40,471 nt of DNA from an uncultured Desulfuromonadales bacterium (GTDB lineage Bacteria; Desulfobacterota; Desulfuromonadia; Desulfuromonadales; Geopsychrobacteraceae): NCBI GenBank assembly GCA_945787295.1, contig CALZHQ010000045.1, positions 1-40,471 of the forward strand. The letters are read 5' to 3'. Position numbers and translations under genes: made by a program. Position 1 is the first letter of the stretch. Every line of letters begins with the position of its first letter. Of this stretch, positions 9,778-18,884 are shown in pieces. The notes under the pieces are model-generated. The model ran no database searches. It was not told the origin of the DNA and worked only from the letters and a program-made list of their open reading frames with translations.

Positions 9778-10748
9778 GTCGCGTTGCCAACTCTATTTAC
9801 TGGCTGAATCGCTATATCGAGCGGGCGGAAAATGTCGCCCGGTTTATCGATGCCAACTACCATATGACTCTGGATATCCCGGACAGTGCTGGCGATCAGT
9901 GGTTGCCGTTGATCAATACCACCGGTGACCATGAGAATTTCAAGAAGCTGTACAATACCGCGAATCGGGAAAATGCCATCGAATTTCTGGTGTTTGACCG
10001 CAATAATCCGAACTCGATCTACTCCTGTGTCCGGTCGGCGCGCGAAAATGCCCGCTCGGTGCGCGAATATATCAGTTCGGAGATGTGGGAGCAGATCAAC
10101 ACCTTTTACCTGATGATCAGTGCGGCGGCCAAGGATGTGTCGATGGATCTGCCACATAAGTTCTTTGTCGATATCATGACGGCCAGCCATACGTTTAGCG
10201 GTATTACCGATTCCACCATGAACCACGGTGAAGGCTGGCATTTCGGCCGGATGGGGCGGATGCTGGAACGGGCCGATAAGACTTCGCGGATCCTGGACGT
10301 CAAATATTATATTTTGCTCCCATCGGTCGATTACGTCGGCAGCTCTTACGATAACCTGCTCTGGGGAGCTCTGTTGCGTTCCGCCAGTGCCTTCGAGATG
10401 TATCGTAAGCGGCACGGCCGGATCGATCCGAACAAGATTGTCGATTTTCTGCTGCTCGATCCTAATTTTCCCCGAGCCGTTCATTACTCGATTATCACGG
10501 CCATTATTTCGATGAACAATATTACCGGCAGCGCCCGGGGAACCTTCGCCAATAAGGCTGAACAGAAGCTGGGCCGTCTGCTGGCCGATTTCAACTTTGC
10601 CTCGCTGGACGAGGTTCTGGATCAGGGCCTGCACGAATACCTTGACCAGACCCAGACCCGGATCAACGAGGTCGGTGCTTCAATCCACGAGGTTTTTTTC
10701 AGTCCCCAGCTGGTCGAGAGCGTATCGCCAGCTAAGAATGTCGTCTGA
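9771..10748 (+). CDS. Alpha-E domain protein (formerly DUF403)
   Basis: This 325-residue all-helical Alpha-E protein is a partner repeatedly found beside permuted ATP-grasp ligases. It starts [20 protein letters not shown], the same signature as residues 517-533 of the upstream fusion (SRxAxxxxWxxRYxERAE). Other family-like stretches are [16 protein letters not shown] and [18 protein letters not shown]. No transmembrane segment or signal peptide is visible. The start codon lies inside the end of the ATP-grasp gene (seven-base overlap), pointing to translational coupling and a physical complex. Its biochemical role has not been established; a ligase scaffold or substrate-binding partner is an inference. 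Confidence 0.94.
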   Translation: MLSRVANSIYWLNRYIERAENVARFIDANYHMTLDIPDSAGDQWLPLINTTGDHENFKKLYNTANRENAIEFLVFDRNNPNSIYSCVRSARENARSVREYISSEMWEQINTFYLMISAAAKDVSMDLPHKFFVDIMTASHTFSGITDSTMNHGEGWHFGRMGRMLERADKTSRILDVKYYILLPSVDYVGSSYDNLLWGALLRSASAFEMYRKRHGRIDPNKIVDFLLLDPNFPRAVHYSIITAIISMNNITGSARGTFANKAEQKLGRLLADFNFASLDEVLDQGLHEYLDQTQTRINEVGASIHEVFFSPQLVESVSPAKNVV

Positions 10749-10765
10749 GTCGGAAAGGATATGAG

Positions 10766-11581
10766 TTGACAGAGGTGACCTTCGCGACAGGTCTGAGAGC
10801 GACCTGTGCGCTTGATTTTCAGATTGAGGAGTCAACGCCATTGATCCTGATGCTACGCCCTCGCAGTGGGGCTCGGCAGTGGGTTGTGCGTGAGTCCTAT
10901 GTGCTGACGCCGTACGTCGGGGTGGTCGAATATTCCGATATCTTCGGCAATCTTTGTCAGCGCCTGGTTGCGCCGCGGGGAGAGTTTTCCATTCAGACCT
11001 CGTGTGAGGTGATGACAGTGGACGGTTTGGAGTCCGCGCCGGGAGCTTGTTTTGTAGACATACAGAACCTTCCGGACGCGGTGCTCGCTTTTTTACTGCC
11101 GAGCCGCTATTGCGAGTCAGACCGGTTCGGTGACCTCGCCCGGGAGATCTCCGCCGGAGAGTTGCTCGGTTACGACCAGGCGTCGAGTATCAACCGCTGG
11201 GTTCGCAGCACCGTTCAGTATACGCCCGGATCGAGCACCTATGCGGTCTCTGCCGCAGAAGTCAACGCTCGCGGTGAGGGCGTCTGTCGAGATCTGGCAC
11301 ACCTCGGCATCGCCCTTTGCCGCAGCATCAGCATCCCCGCCCGATTAGTCGTCGGCTACCTATATGGTCTGCAACCGATGGACTTGCATGCCTGGTTCGA
11401 GGCTTATGTTGGCGGGAATTGGTATACTTTCGATCCGACTCAGAACCAGAATTGTGGTGGCCGGATCGCCATTGCCTATGGCCGGGATGCCGCCGATGTC
11501 TCCATCTTTCATCAATTCGGGGCTGGCGATATTTTGATGAACATGGATGTTCGCGTTGAATTTCTCGATACTGCTTTTTGA
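10766..11581 (+). CDS. Transglutaminase family protein (third in the array)
   Basis: A 271-residue protein with a transglutaminase core completes the array. The triad is intact: Cys174 in GEGVCRDLAHLG, His208 in MDLHAWFEAY and Asp223 in YTFDPTQNQ. The N-terminal 110 residues are a beta-rich domain less like the other two copies (STPLILMLRPRSG). It ends with IAYGRDAADVSIF, typical of this subgroup. The start is a TTG at 10766 with GGAAAGGA six bases upstream; the nearby ATG at 10761 is followed at once by a stop in its own frame. It lies 17 bases after the Alpha-E gene, so cotranscription is likely. No signal peptide is visible. Confidence 0.92.
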   Translation: MTEVTFATGLRATCALDFQIEESTPLILMLRPRSGARQWVVRESYVLTPYVGVVEYSDIFGNLCQRLVAPRGEFSIQTSCEVMTVDGLESAPGACFVDIQNLPDAVLAFLLPSRYCESDRFGDLAREISAGELLGYDQASSINRWVRSTVQYTPGSSTYAVSAAEVNARGEGVCRDLAHLGIALCRSISIPARLVVGYLYGLQPMDLHAWFEAYVGGNWYTFDPTQNQNCGGRIAIAYGRDAADVSIFHQFGAGDILMNMDVRVEFLDTAF

Positions 11582-11696
11582 AGGCCTTATTCAGTAATAT
11601 TGATTATTATTGCAACTTACTACTTTTGATGGAAACCGGCCGGTCCTCCCCTGTACGGCTCTATCAAGAGTGATTGACCGGTTTAAGCAGGCATGA

Positions 11697-11730
11697 AAAA
11701 GCCCCGCTTCGATACAGAAACGGGGCTTCC
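11697..11730 (-). terminator. Intrinsic terminator of the beta-propeller gene
   Basis: AAGCCCCG (11699-11706) pairs with CGGGGCTT (11721-11728) around a 14-base loop. Read leftward, the stem runs into TTTTT, so it mainly ends transcription of the gene at 11760-13415. On the plus strand no immediate T-run follows, but the stem could also slow transcripts leaving the amidoligase array. Confidence 0.8.
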
Positions 11731-11759
11731 TCTGGTCATTTTTTACACCTTGACAGGGT

Positions 11760-13415
11760 TTATTTTTTACCGGGCGATTTATTAAGATTTTTCTTGAGCT
11801 TAGTAAATCGTGGTTTGGCTTTTTTAAGCTGCGACGCCTTCCGGTCGACAACTTTAATGCTATTTACTCCAGGAAAGGTTGTCCCATCGTACAAGGCTCC
11901 GGCGATCGACAGGTCAACGTCACCGGCTCCCAGCGGTTCAAGAAGAGCTATCAGGGCCTGTCGATCGAATTTAATGATCATTTCGACAATGCCATTATCA
12001 TCAAAATCGCCCACCTGGTATTTGCCGGTTGAGTAAAGGGGGGCAACAAGGGGGGCGGAAGGAGCATCAGCAGAGCTTATCATGGTGATTGCCACGCTGG
12101 CAGGATCGATGTCAGCAGCAGAGTATGGCAGCGGCAGGTCGATGACTGCGGAAAAGCTTTTGCCATTGCTCCGCAGGTTGACGGTCCGCGGCTTGAAATA
12201 GACATCATCATGAATGCTGCCAGGAGCAGAGGCGGTAATGATTTCATAGTCGTTTCCATCCCAGCCGCCCCAGACAATTTTGCCCTGATTGTTGATATCC
12301 GGTACCGAGTCGTAATGACCGGTATAGGTATCGCTTAACTTGCTGATCGTCTGGTTGCTGGCCTGGAACAGGTAGACACCAATTTCATTTTCCCCCATTG
12401 CCAGCCAGGCGATGTCGCCGGCATCATTTATCTGCGGACTCAGATCTTCAAAGTTGTTATCAGTAATCTGGGTGGTCACCCCGTTGGCATAGGCATAGAT
12501 TTCGTTGTCGTTGCCATCATGACCCTGCCAGACAACCACGCCGGACGCGTTGATCATCGGGAACCAGTCTTCCGTTTCATTGTCGGTTATCTGCACCGGG
12601 ACCGTATCAGCAGCAAGTTTGACAACAATTTCACAGTCATTGCCGTCAGCAACCTCCCAGACAAGATCAGCATTATTGTTCAATTGCGGATTATGATCAT
12701 GCAGGTCATCACTGTTAACCTGGGTGGTTGAAGCGCCAGAGAGTAAAAAGATGTCTGAACTCATCTCCGCCTTTCTGCGCCACATGACATCACCGGAGTC
12801 ATTGAGCCTGACCTGGACATCATTCACCTCATTGTCGGTAATCTGTGTACTGCTGCCGTTTGAATACCGATAGATCTCATAGTCGTGGCCATCAACCGCA
12901 AGCCAGACGACATCACCCAGATTATTAATCTTGGGAAAGAGATCGTCCATAGTGTTATGGGAGATCTTGGTGCTGTTTCCGTTGCTCTTAAGGTAAATAT
13001 CCCAGTCTGTGCCGTTGTGGCCCATCCAGGTGATTTCACTTAAATCGTTGACCCATGGATAAATATCATCAAACTCATTGTCGGTAATCTGCTCGATGAC
13101 CGTTGAGTCGCCGGCTTTAAAAAATATCTCGAAGTCCCCAGAAGCAGGGCTCCCCTGCCAGACAACATCACCGAATTCATTTATCTTTGGCAGCTTGTCA
13201 TGGAAATCATTAAACGACAGCTGTTTATTGGTATAGCCGGAGCAATTACCACCAGCAGAACCACACTCGTTAATAGTCGAATAGAGTGGTGCGGTATTCA
13301 ACAACTCTGACTCTGCAACTTGAGCATTCGCAGCACTTGGCAAAGAAATAATACTGACAACGGCCGAGGAAAGGAGCAGATAGGAAAATACTTTAAAGCT
13401 TATACGCAGGCGCAT
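11760..13415 (-). CDS. Secreted repeat protein, predicted eight-bladed beta-propeller
   Basis: This 551-residue protein starts with a signal peptide (positive n-region MRLRISFK, a hydrophobic stretch, then AANAQVAES). Residues about 80-410 contain eight tandem repeats of roughly 41 residues with consensus PxINxxGDVVWxGxDGNDxE, continuing IYxYxNGxxTQITDNxxxD. This resembles PD40/TolB-like propeller blades. A C-terminal beta-rich region carries a short acidic DFDDNGIVE stretch, and the end is very basic (KKAKPRFTKLKKNLNK). ATG at 13415 has GGAGG seven bases upstream, better than the TTG one codon earlier. It faces the amidoligase array tail to tail and has its own terminator. The location is probably periplasmic or extracellular. 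The ligand is unknown. Confidence 0.85.
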   Translation of the reverse strand: MRLRISFKVFSYLLLSSAVVSIISLPSAANAQVAESELLNTAPLYSTINECGSAGGNCSGYTNKQLSFNDFHDKLPKINEFGDVVWQGSPASGDFEIFFKAGDSTVIEQITDNEFDDIYPWVNDLSEITWMGHNGTDWDIYLKSNGNSTKISHNTMDDLFPKINNLGDVVWLAVDGHDYEIYRYSNGSSTQITDNEVNDVQVRLNDSGDVMWRRKAEMSSDIFLLSGASTTQVNSDDLHDHNPQLNNNADLVWEVADGNDCEIVVKLAADTVPVQITDNETEDWFPMINASGVVVWQGHDGNDNEIYAYANGVTTQITDNNFEDLSPQINDAGDIAWLAMGENEIGVYLFQASNQTISKLSDTYTGHYDSVPDINNQGKIVWGGWDGNDYEIITASAPGSIHDDVYFKPRTVNLRSNGKSFSAVIDLPLPYSAADIDPASVAITMISSADAPSAPLVAPLYSTGKYQVGDFDDNGIVEMIIKFDRQALIALLEPLGAGDVDLSIAGALYDGTTFPGVNSIKVVDRKASQLKKAKPRFTKLKKNLNKSPGKK

Positions 13416-14181
13416 CAATAATCCTCCAGTTTGTTCAATGAGTTGGTTGCAAACAAACAGTCCAAGAAGCTGATAGGAAATTGCTTTTTCGGTAATAGTT
13501 AGAATCTTGTCCTAATGAGCAAACATCGCACCAATAATTAACGAAATATATGACATGACGAGTCGCAGTTTGGCTAGGGACATGAAATGATGAAACTTTT
13601 CGAATAATTAGTTTATGCTTAGCTTGAAAAAGAACCGTGCTTCTTTTGTTTGGGAGGTTGCCTGAATTGCCATATGGCTGATTCTGGTAAGTTTATATCC
13701 AAAACTTTTATTACCACAGCAGCATACTGTGCCATAGCCACTCACCAAGTTACTAATCTTCCATAATGAGTCTTGAGGATGGTGGTTAAATGAGCATCTC
13801 CGAAACATTCCTGATTAATTGACATTCCAAGCATATCTTCGTATGGTCAAAGGTACCAGGCGGCATCCTGCCAGGGTGTTCCGACCTTGTCCCGCAAGGA
13901 AATCGCTAAGAACTTCACCCCGCGTGTTGCTTCGCAGATTTCCTTTCCTATCAGAGTTGCGCTTGATTCTGTGGTTCCCACAAATCGAGTCGCGGGTCGC
14001 TCTGTCCTTTTTATAATTAAATACTGCAGAGTCTTGGGTCGCTGTAGATAGCAGTCAACCTCCTATTTCTTCCATTTGTTTTCGGATGTGGCCCTTGGGC
14101 ATTTTTTTTGCCTTCCAGGGATTTGTTCTGCATCCCCCTTCTCAGCATAACCTGGCATGAGTTGAAAAATAAGGAGAATCA
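13416..14181. other. Intergenic region, about 765 bases, no convincing gene
   Basis: The region lies between the divergent propeller gene and proV. The left half is AT-rich and must hold the leftward promoter of the propeller gene; no clear -35/-10 pair was assigned. From about 13820 to 14045 the sequence is more GC-rich and stays open in several frames on both strands without a recognisable product or start. A leftward open stretch there reads RFVGTTESSATLIGKEICEA without an ATG. The last 25 bases carry the proV ribosome-binding site, AAGGAG, seven bases before ATG. The middle may be a decayed gene or a dispersed repeat. Confidence 0.5.
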
Positions 14182-15435
14182 ATGTCAACAGAAACAAAAG
14201 TTGAGGTAAAAAATTTATATAAAATATTCGGCCCCCAGCCGAAAAAGGCGATGAGTTTGCTTGAGCAGGGGCTGGACAAAGAAGTGATTTTCGAAAAGAC
14301 CGAAACCACCGTTGGTGTCCAGGATGCGAGCTTTGAAATTAAGACCGGCGAAATTTTCGTCATCATGGGTCTGTCGGGATCCGGAAAATCGACGATGGTG
14401 CGGATGCTCAACCGGCTGATCGAACCGACCGCCGGGCAGGTGCTGATTGATGGCGAGGATATCACCGCGATGAGCGACGAACAGCTGGTCAAGCTGCGGC
14501 GCGCCAAACTGAGTATGGTCTTTCAGTCGTTTGCCCTGATGCCCCACATGACAGTGCTACAGAATGCCGCCTTCGGTCTGGAGATGGATGGCGTCGAAAA
14601 GTCGACCCGCGAAAAACGTGCCTTGCAGGCGCTTGAGCAGGTTGGCCTGGAGGCCTGGGCGGAGAGCAATCCGGATGAGCTTTCCGGCGGTATGCAGCAG
14701 CGGGTGGGGCTGGCCCGTGGCCTGGCGGTCGACCCCGATATCCTGCTGATGGACGAGGCCTTTTCCGCCCTCGACCCTCTGATCCGCACTGAGATGCAGG
14801 ACGAGCTGCTCAAACTGCAGGCCAAGGCAAAACGCACCATTGTCTTCATTTCTCACGATCTTGATGAAGCGATGCGCATCGGCGACCGGATTGCCATCAT
14901 GGAAGGCGGCCGGGTGGTGCAGGTCGGCACACCGGAGGAGATCCTGCAAAATCCTGCTGATGACTATGTGCAAGCATTCTTCCGCGGAGTCGATCCGACT
15001 AACATTCTGACGGCCGGCGATATTGCCAGCGACACCCAGGTTACCATTCCGATCACCGACGGCAAAAACCCTCGAGCCGGCTTGCAGCGTCTGATCAAAA
15101 ACGATCGTGACTACGCCTATGTTCTGGACAGTAACAAGATTTTCCAGGGGATTGTTTCTTCCGATTCCCTCCGTGAACTTCTCGATCAAGATAAACCGCA
15201 GCAGTTGATCCCTAACGCCTACCTTGAAGACGTCGTGACCGCGAAGGTTGGTGATTCGTTGCAGGATATCCTCCCCGATGTCGCGAACCATCCGTGGCCA
15301 CTGCCGATTTTGGATGAGGATGGAAAGTTTCTGGGCTGCGTGTCGAAGAACCTGTTCCTGAGGACACTGCACAGAAACAGTGACGATGACCAATCAACAA
15401 CCGAACAACAGATTAACGGAGCGACAGCAAACTGA
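14182..15435 (+). CDS. proV: Glycine betaine/proline ABC transporter, ATP-binding subunit
   Basis: This is the ATPase of an osmoprotectant importer (417 residues; E. coli ProV has 400). It shows the family-specific N-terminal [18 protein letters not shown], Walker [10 protein letters not shown] (63-71), Q-loop [12 protein letters not shown], signature LSGGMQQR (167-174), Walker [14 protein letters not shown] (187-199) and switch His in FISHDLDEA. Residues about 280-400 look like the paired CBS domains that sense ionic strength or cyclic nucleotides in related transporters. It is the first gene of proVWX, with AAGGAG before ATG, and overlaps proW by one base. It acts at the inner face of the cytoplasmic membrane. 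Confidence 0.95.
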   Translation: MSTETKVEVKNLYKIFGPQPKKAMSLLEQGLDKEVIFEKTETTVGVQDASFEIKTGEIFVIMGLSGSGKSTMVRMLNRLIEPTAGQVLIDGEDITAMSDEQLVKLRRAKLSMVFQSFALMPHMTVLQNAAFGLEMDGVEKSTREKRALQALEQVGLEAWAESNPDELSGGMQQRVGLARGLAVDPDILLMDEAFSALDPLIRTEMQDELLKLQAKAKRTIVFISHDLDEAMRIGDRIAIMEGGRVVQVGTPEEILQNPADDYVQAFFRGVDPTNILTAGDIASDTQVTIPITDGKNPRAGLQRLIKNDRDYAYVLDSNKIFQGIVSSDSLRELLDQDKPQQLIPNAYLEDVVTAKVGDSLQDILPDVANHPWPLPILDEDGKFLGCVSKNLFLRTLHRNSDDDQSTTEQQINGATAN

Positions 15436-16274
15436 TGCGTATATTCAATTTTGACGAACAACTAATCCCGCTGGATGAATGGATTCAGACCTTTGTCGAT
15501 TGGCTGGTGTTAAATTACCGGGAATTTTTCCAGATCATCAAAGTGCCGGTCGAAATCAGCCTCGAAGGACTGGAGTGGCTCCTTTTCTCCCTGCCGCCCT
15601 GGCTGATCATTGTCGCCTTCGCTTGTGCGGCATGGCGTTATGCTGGTAAGCGAGTCACGGTTTTCACCGTGCTGACCTTTTTCCTGGTCGGTTATCTCGG
15701 TCTCTGGGAAGACACCATGACGACCCTGGCGATGGTCATCTGCTCGGTGGTTTTTTGTGCAGTCACCGGCATCCCGCTGGGCATTTTAACCGGCCGCAGT
15801 GATCGCTTTGAGATGTGGATGCGACCCTTTCTTGATGCCATGCAAACCACCCCGGCCTTTGTGTATCTGATTCCGGTCGTCATGCTGTTCAGCATCGGCA
15901 CCGTCTCCGGTATTCTCGCCACTATCGTTTTTGCCCTGCCGCCGATTATCCGTCTGACCAGCCTCGGCATCCGCCAGGTCCATCCAGAACTGATCGAAGC
16001 CGCCCTCGCTTTTGGGGCCACCCCTTGGCAGGTGTTGCGCAAAGTCCAGTTCCCGCTGGCGTTGCCATCGATCATGGCCGGGCTCAACCAGACCATCATG
16101 ATGGCTTTGTCGATGGTCGTTATCGCTGCGCTGATCGGGGCAGGCGGACTCGGCAATCCCGTTGTGCAAGGGCTGAACACGCTTGAGATCGGTCTGGCAA
16201 CCATCGGCGGCTTGTCGATTGTTCTGCTGGCCATGGTCCTCGACCGCATTACTCAGGGGATCGGCCAGAAATAG
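15435..16274 (+). CDS. proW: Glycine betaine/proline ABC transporter, permease subunit
   Basis: This inner-membrane permease has 279 residues and several hydrophobic segments (around 50-65, 75-95, 98-120, 135-165, 205-230 and 250-270). The EAA loop that contacts the ATPase is EAALAFGATPWQVLRKVQFP, followed by MVVIAALIGAGGLGNPVVQG, typical of ProW. It is about 75 residues shorter than E. coli ProW because the long N-terminal periplasmic extension is reduced. The start codon overlaps the proV stop by one base (TGATG), indicating coupled translation. proX follows after 44 bases. Confidence 0.95.
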   Translation: MRIFNFDEQLIPLDEWIQTFVDWLVLNYREFFQIIKVPVEISLEGLEWLLFSLPPWLIIVAFACAAWRYAGKRVTVFTVLTFFLVGYLGLWEDTMTTLAMVICSVVFCAVTGIPLGILTGRSDRFEMWMRPFLDAMQTTPAFVYLIPVVMLFSIGTVSGILATIVFALPPIIRLTSLGIRQVHPELIEAALAFGATPWQVLRKVQFPLALPSIMAGLNQTIMMALSMVVIAALIGAGGLGNPVVQGLNTLEIGLATIGGLSIVLLAMVLDRITQGIGQK

Positions 16275-16318
16275 ATTTTTTGTTCAATTCACTCATAGCA
16301 ATGAAAAAGGAGAGACGT

Positions 16319-17338
16319 ATGAAACGCATTCTGATGGTCCTGCTACTATTGTCATTGGCCTTGCCGGCACTTGCTGATCAGCAAAAGCCAGGGAAGGGAA
16401 TCAAGGTACAGCCAGCCCGTGCCACCTGGAATACCGGTTATTTCCAGGAAGCTCTGGTCCGCGCCGGGCTGAAAGAGCTGGGCTACAACGTCAAGAAACC
16501 GAAAGAATTAACCAACCCGCTATTTTACCAAGCGCTTGCTTTAGGTGATCTCGATTACTGGACCAACGGCTGGTTCCCTGTCCACGACGGCCAACTGCCG
16601 GAAGGGTTTTATGATAAAGCTGAAAAGGTCGGCTATGTTGTAAAAGCTGGTGGCCTGCAAGGCTACCTGGTCTCAAAGCGAGATGTGGAAAAATACAATA
16701 TCCAGTCGATCGCCGATTTTAAACGTCCCGAGGTTAAAAAGGCTTTCGACGCCGACGGTGACGGCAAAGCCGACCTGACCGCCTGTCCGGCGGGTTGGGG
16801 CTGTGAAGGGACGATCGATTTCCATATGGAAGCCTACGGCCTTGAGGATGACATTAAGCCGATTAAAGCTGCTTATTCAGCGAGTATGGCTGACGCCCTG
16901 GCCCGCTACAAATCCGGAAAGCCGATCTTCTTCTACACCTGGGCCCCGAACTGGACCATCTTCAAGCTCAAGCCGGGTGAAGATGTGGTCTGGATGAATG
17001 TTCCGGAGATCAAGCCGACAGAAGCTCAGAAACCGCAGGTCGATCGCCTGACCATGAGTGGTGTTGTCGGAGCCGTCAGCGACCCGGTCAAGCTCGGCTT
17101 TGTCGCCGCGGATATTCAGATCGTTGCCAATAAAAAGTTCCTCGCCGAAAATCCAGCTGCGAAAGAATTTTTCAATGTCTTCAGCCTGCCGCTTAGTGAC
17201 ATCAACGAGCAAAACACCAAGATGCAGGAAGGTGAAAAATCAACGAAGGATATTGATCGGCACGTCAACGAGTGGATTACGAAAAATATGGAAATATGGG
17301 ACGGTTGGCTTGCCGCGGCTCGTAAGGCGGCTATGTAG
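16319..17338 (+). CDS. proX: Glycine betaine/proline ABC transporter, periplasmic binding protein
   Basis: This 339-residue periplasmic receptor carries a clear signal peptide (MKRILMVLLLLSLALPALA, then DQQ). The aromatic cage that holds the quaternary ammonium group in E. coli ProX appears conserved: Trp85 in WTNGWFPVHD, Trp160 in CPAGWGCEG and Trp208 in FFYTWAPNW. The two cysteines at 156 and 162 could form the known disulfide. The start is the ATG at 16319, with AAGGAG seven bases upstream; a longer reading from 16280 would need a TTG and would bury the signal peptide. It is the last gene of proVWX and a terminator follows. Confidence 0.96.
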   Translation: MKRILMVLLLLSLALPALADQQKPGKGIKVQPARATWNTGYFQEALVRAGLKELGYNVKKPKELTNPLFYQALALGDLDYWTNGWFPVHDGQLPEGFYDKAEKVGYVVKAGGLQGYLVSKRDVEKYNIQSIADFKRPEVKKAFDADGDGKADLTACPAGWGCEGTIDFHMEAYGLEDDIKPIKAAYSASMADALARYKSGKPIFFYTWAPNWTIFKLKPGEDVVWMNVPEIKPTEAQKPQVDRLTMSGVVGAVSDPVKLGFVAADIQIVANKKFLAENPAAKEFFNVFSLPLSDINEQNTKMQEGEKSTKDIDRHVNEWITKNMEIWDGWLAAARKAAM

Positions 17339-17360
17339 CAACCGGTAAAGAGTGAGCAGC

Positions 17361-17394
17361 AAAGGCCGGGGGGGAATCTCTCCGGCCTTTTATT
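17361..17394 (+). terminator. Intrinsic terminator of proVWX
   Basis: AAAGGCCGG (17361-17369) pairs perfectly with CCGGCCTTT (17382-17390) over a 12-base loop, then TTATTT follows. It begins 23 bases after the proX stop. Confidence 0.9.
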
Positions 17395-17571
17395 TGCCTG
17401 CGTCACGCGTAATAGAATGCTTCCGACTCGCAAATCCCGATAACCAGCACTCGGGCAATCGTACCATTTTCAACATTTAGCAGATTTAGAGCATCAGCAG
17501 ATTTTGCTCTTCAAAAAGTGAAAACCTGAATTTGGCCAGTCCAATCTGAGCATGGTTTTCTCTTCAAAAGC

Positions 17572-17847
17572 TCATTCAGCAAAACAGAGAACTACCGCGA
17601 GGGCACCTGGGACCCTGCCGGAGGCAAGCCCCTCTTGAAGCGCCTGCCAGGTAAAATAACTGGCACCGACCACTCCCAATGTAATCAGCAACATGAAGAC
17701 CGCAAACAAGGACAAAAACAGGGTATGCCGGTAATAGGCACTTCGGTAACAGAGGTAGGCCAAGTAGAAACTGAGAAGACAGAGCGGGCCGGTTAAAAGA
17801 ACCATCATAACGATTGATCTCCTGTTGTCACGCGACGAACGCTTCAT
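17572..17847 (-). CDS. Small two-helix membrane protein, function unknown
   Basis: I do not recognise this 91-residue protein. It begins with a basic cytoplasmic tail (MKRSSRDNRRS) and has two hydrophobic segments (about 13-33 and 43-65) joined by CYRSAYYRH, then a weakly amphipathic end. The ATG at 17847 has no good ribosome-binding site. An internal ATG at 17808 has AGGAG ten bases upstream, so the real protein may be 78 residues. It stands alone between the proX terminator and the M50 protease and has no obvious partner. The hydrophobic pattern supports coding, but chance opening cannot be excluded. Confidence 0.5.
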   Translation of the reverse strand: MKRSSRDNRRSIVMMVLLTGPLCLLSFYLAYLCYRSAYYRHTLFLSLFAVFMLLITLGVVGASYFTWQALQEGLASGRVPGALAVVLCFAE

Positions 17848-18026
17848 CTCAGAACGCAGGTCAAGTGTGTCGCAGTGCCGTTTTCAGCTGTATGGCAGCG
17901 CGACCTTGTTTCGGATATTTAAAAATCCCAAATCGCATCAACAGAGGCCCTAAGATTAATTCCAGCTATAAAACTCACTACTTTTAAAAGCAGGTGTCAC
18001 GTCGGCCGACAGGTTGGCCACTCTCA

Positions 18027-18884
18027 TCAGAACGTGCGGATACGGATCTGTGATTGCTGATCTTCAGACTGTTCCTGGAGGATCATTCCCTGATGTTGAA
18101 AATGATCCAGGGGGATCTGCATCGCCACCATACCGAAAGATGTGATCGCCAACAGTCCCAGAAAGGCGGCCCCCATGGCGATCCGTTTGCCGGGCGTCAC
18201 TGCATAGTAGCGGGCTTTTTCGGCCGCCGGCTTTTTACTCGCAGAGTAAATCTGGAAGCTGCCCATGATAATCACCAAGGCGATGATCGGTGACCAGGTG
18301 TAGTAGAACAGGGCGACCGCCCCAAGGAGTCCGAGAATCCAGAGTTTGGGACTGATGACGCCGATGATCCGGCCACCCGCCAACGCGAACCAGAAGGGAT
18401 TGCCAGTGACAAAACCGGCCCCGGCGCAACCGATCGCGCCCAAGGTGCCGAGCAGCGGTCCGCCATAAGCCATCACCGCTTCGGCAAAGGCATTGTCCGG
18501 CATCTGCTTCATGCCGATATAGGCGCCCATAAAAGGGATGAACATCGGTGCCGTCGCCTTGATGCCCATCATCCGCAATGCCACCACATGCCCCATCTCG
18601 TGAATAAACAGTAGGGCAACAAAGCCGACGGCAAATGGCCAACCCCAGAACATGGCATAGGCCCAGATGCTGATCAGCATGGTGAAAAAGGTTTTGAACT
18701 TGCCGATCTGCAGAATTAGCCCGACATATTTGAGTTTGCCGAACAGGTAAAACAGCAGCAGGCCGACGGGCCCCAATTTTCGCAACAGGCTCTTTTTTGC
18801 CGGCGGAGGCTGTGGTGGTAAATATTCTACAGGTTGCTCGATCTTTGCTGGCTGCGGTTTTGATTCTGCGTGTGGGTCATGCAT
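18027..18884 (-). CDS. Site-2 protease family (M50) membrane metalloprotease
   Basis: This polytopic membrane protein has 285 residues and the zinc-binding motif HEMGH (95-99) inside a hydrophobic helix (FVALLFIHEMGHVVALRMMG), the signature of M50 intramembrane-type proteases. A proline-rich cytoplasmic N-terminus (PPQPPPAKK) precedes the first helix. PFMGAYIGMKQMPDNAFAEA and AYGGPLLGTLGA follow, as in the cyanobacterial and proteobacterial soluble-tail subgroup. The conserved LDG-type third ligand motif of classical S2P is not obvious. The start was placed at ATG 18884 (MHDPHAES), with GGA upstream; the open frame extends 56 codons further but that part looks non-coding. The substrate is unknown. 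The gene is divergent from the GAF gene. Confidence 0.82.
   Translation of the reverse strand: MHDPHAESKPQPAKIEQPVEYLPPQPPPAKKSLLRKLGPVGLLLFYLFGKLKYVGLILQIGKFKTFFTMLISIWAYAMFWGWPFAVGFVALLFIHEMGHVVALRMMGIKATAPMFIPFMGAYIGMKQMPDNAFAEAVMAYGGPLLGTLGAIGCAGAGFVTGNPFWFALAGGRIIGVISPKLWILGLLGAVALFYYTWSPIIALVIIMGSFQIYSASKKPAAEKARYYAVTPGKRIAMGAAFLGLLAITSFGMVAMQIPLDHFQHQGMILQEQSEDQQSQIRIRTF

Noticed and set aside
9756..10634. Leftward 292-codon frame opposite the Alpha-E gene
   Set aside because: Complete antisense shadow of a gene with strong family signature.
13608..13808. Leftward 66-codon frame in the gap before proV
   Set aside because: No family, no ribosome-binding site, AT-rich intergenic composition.
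14557..15393. Leftward 278-codon frame opposite proV
   Set aside because: Shadow of the ProV reading frame; no recognisable motif.
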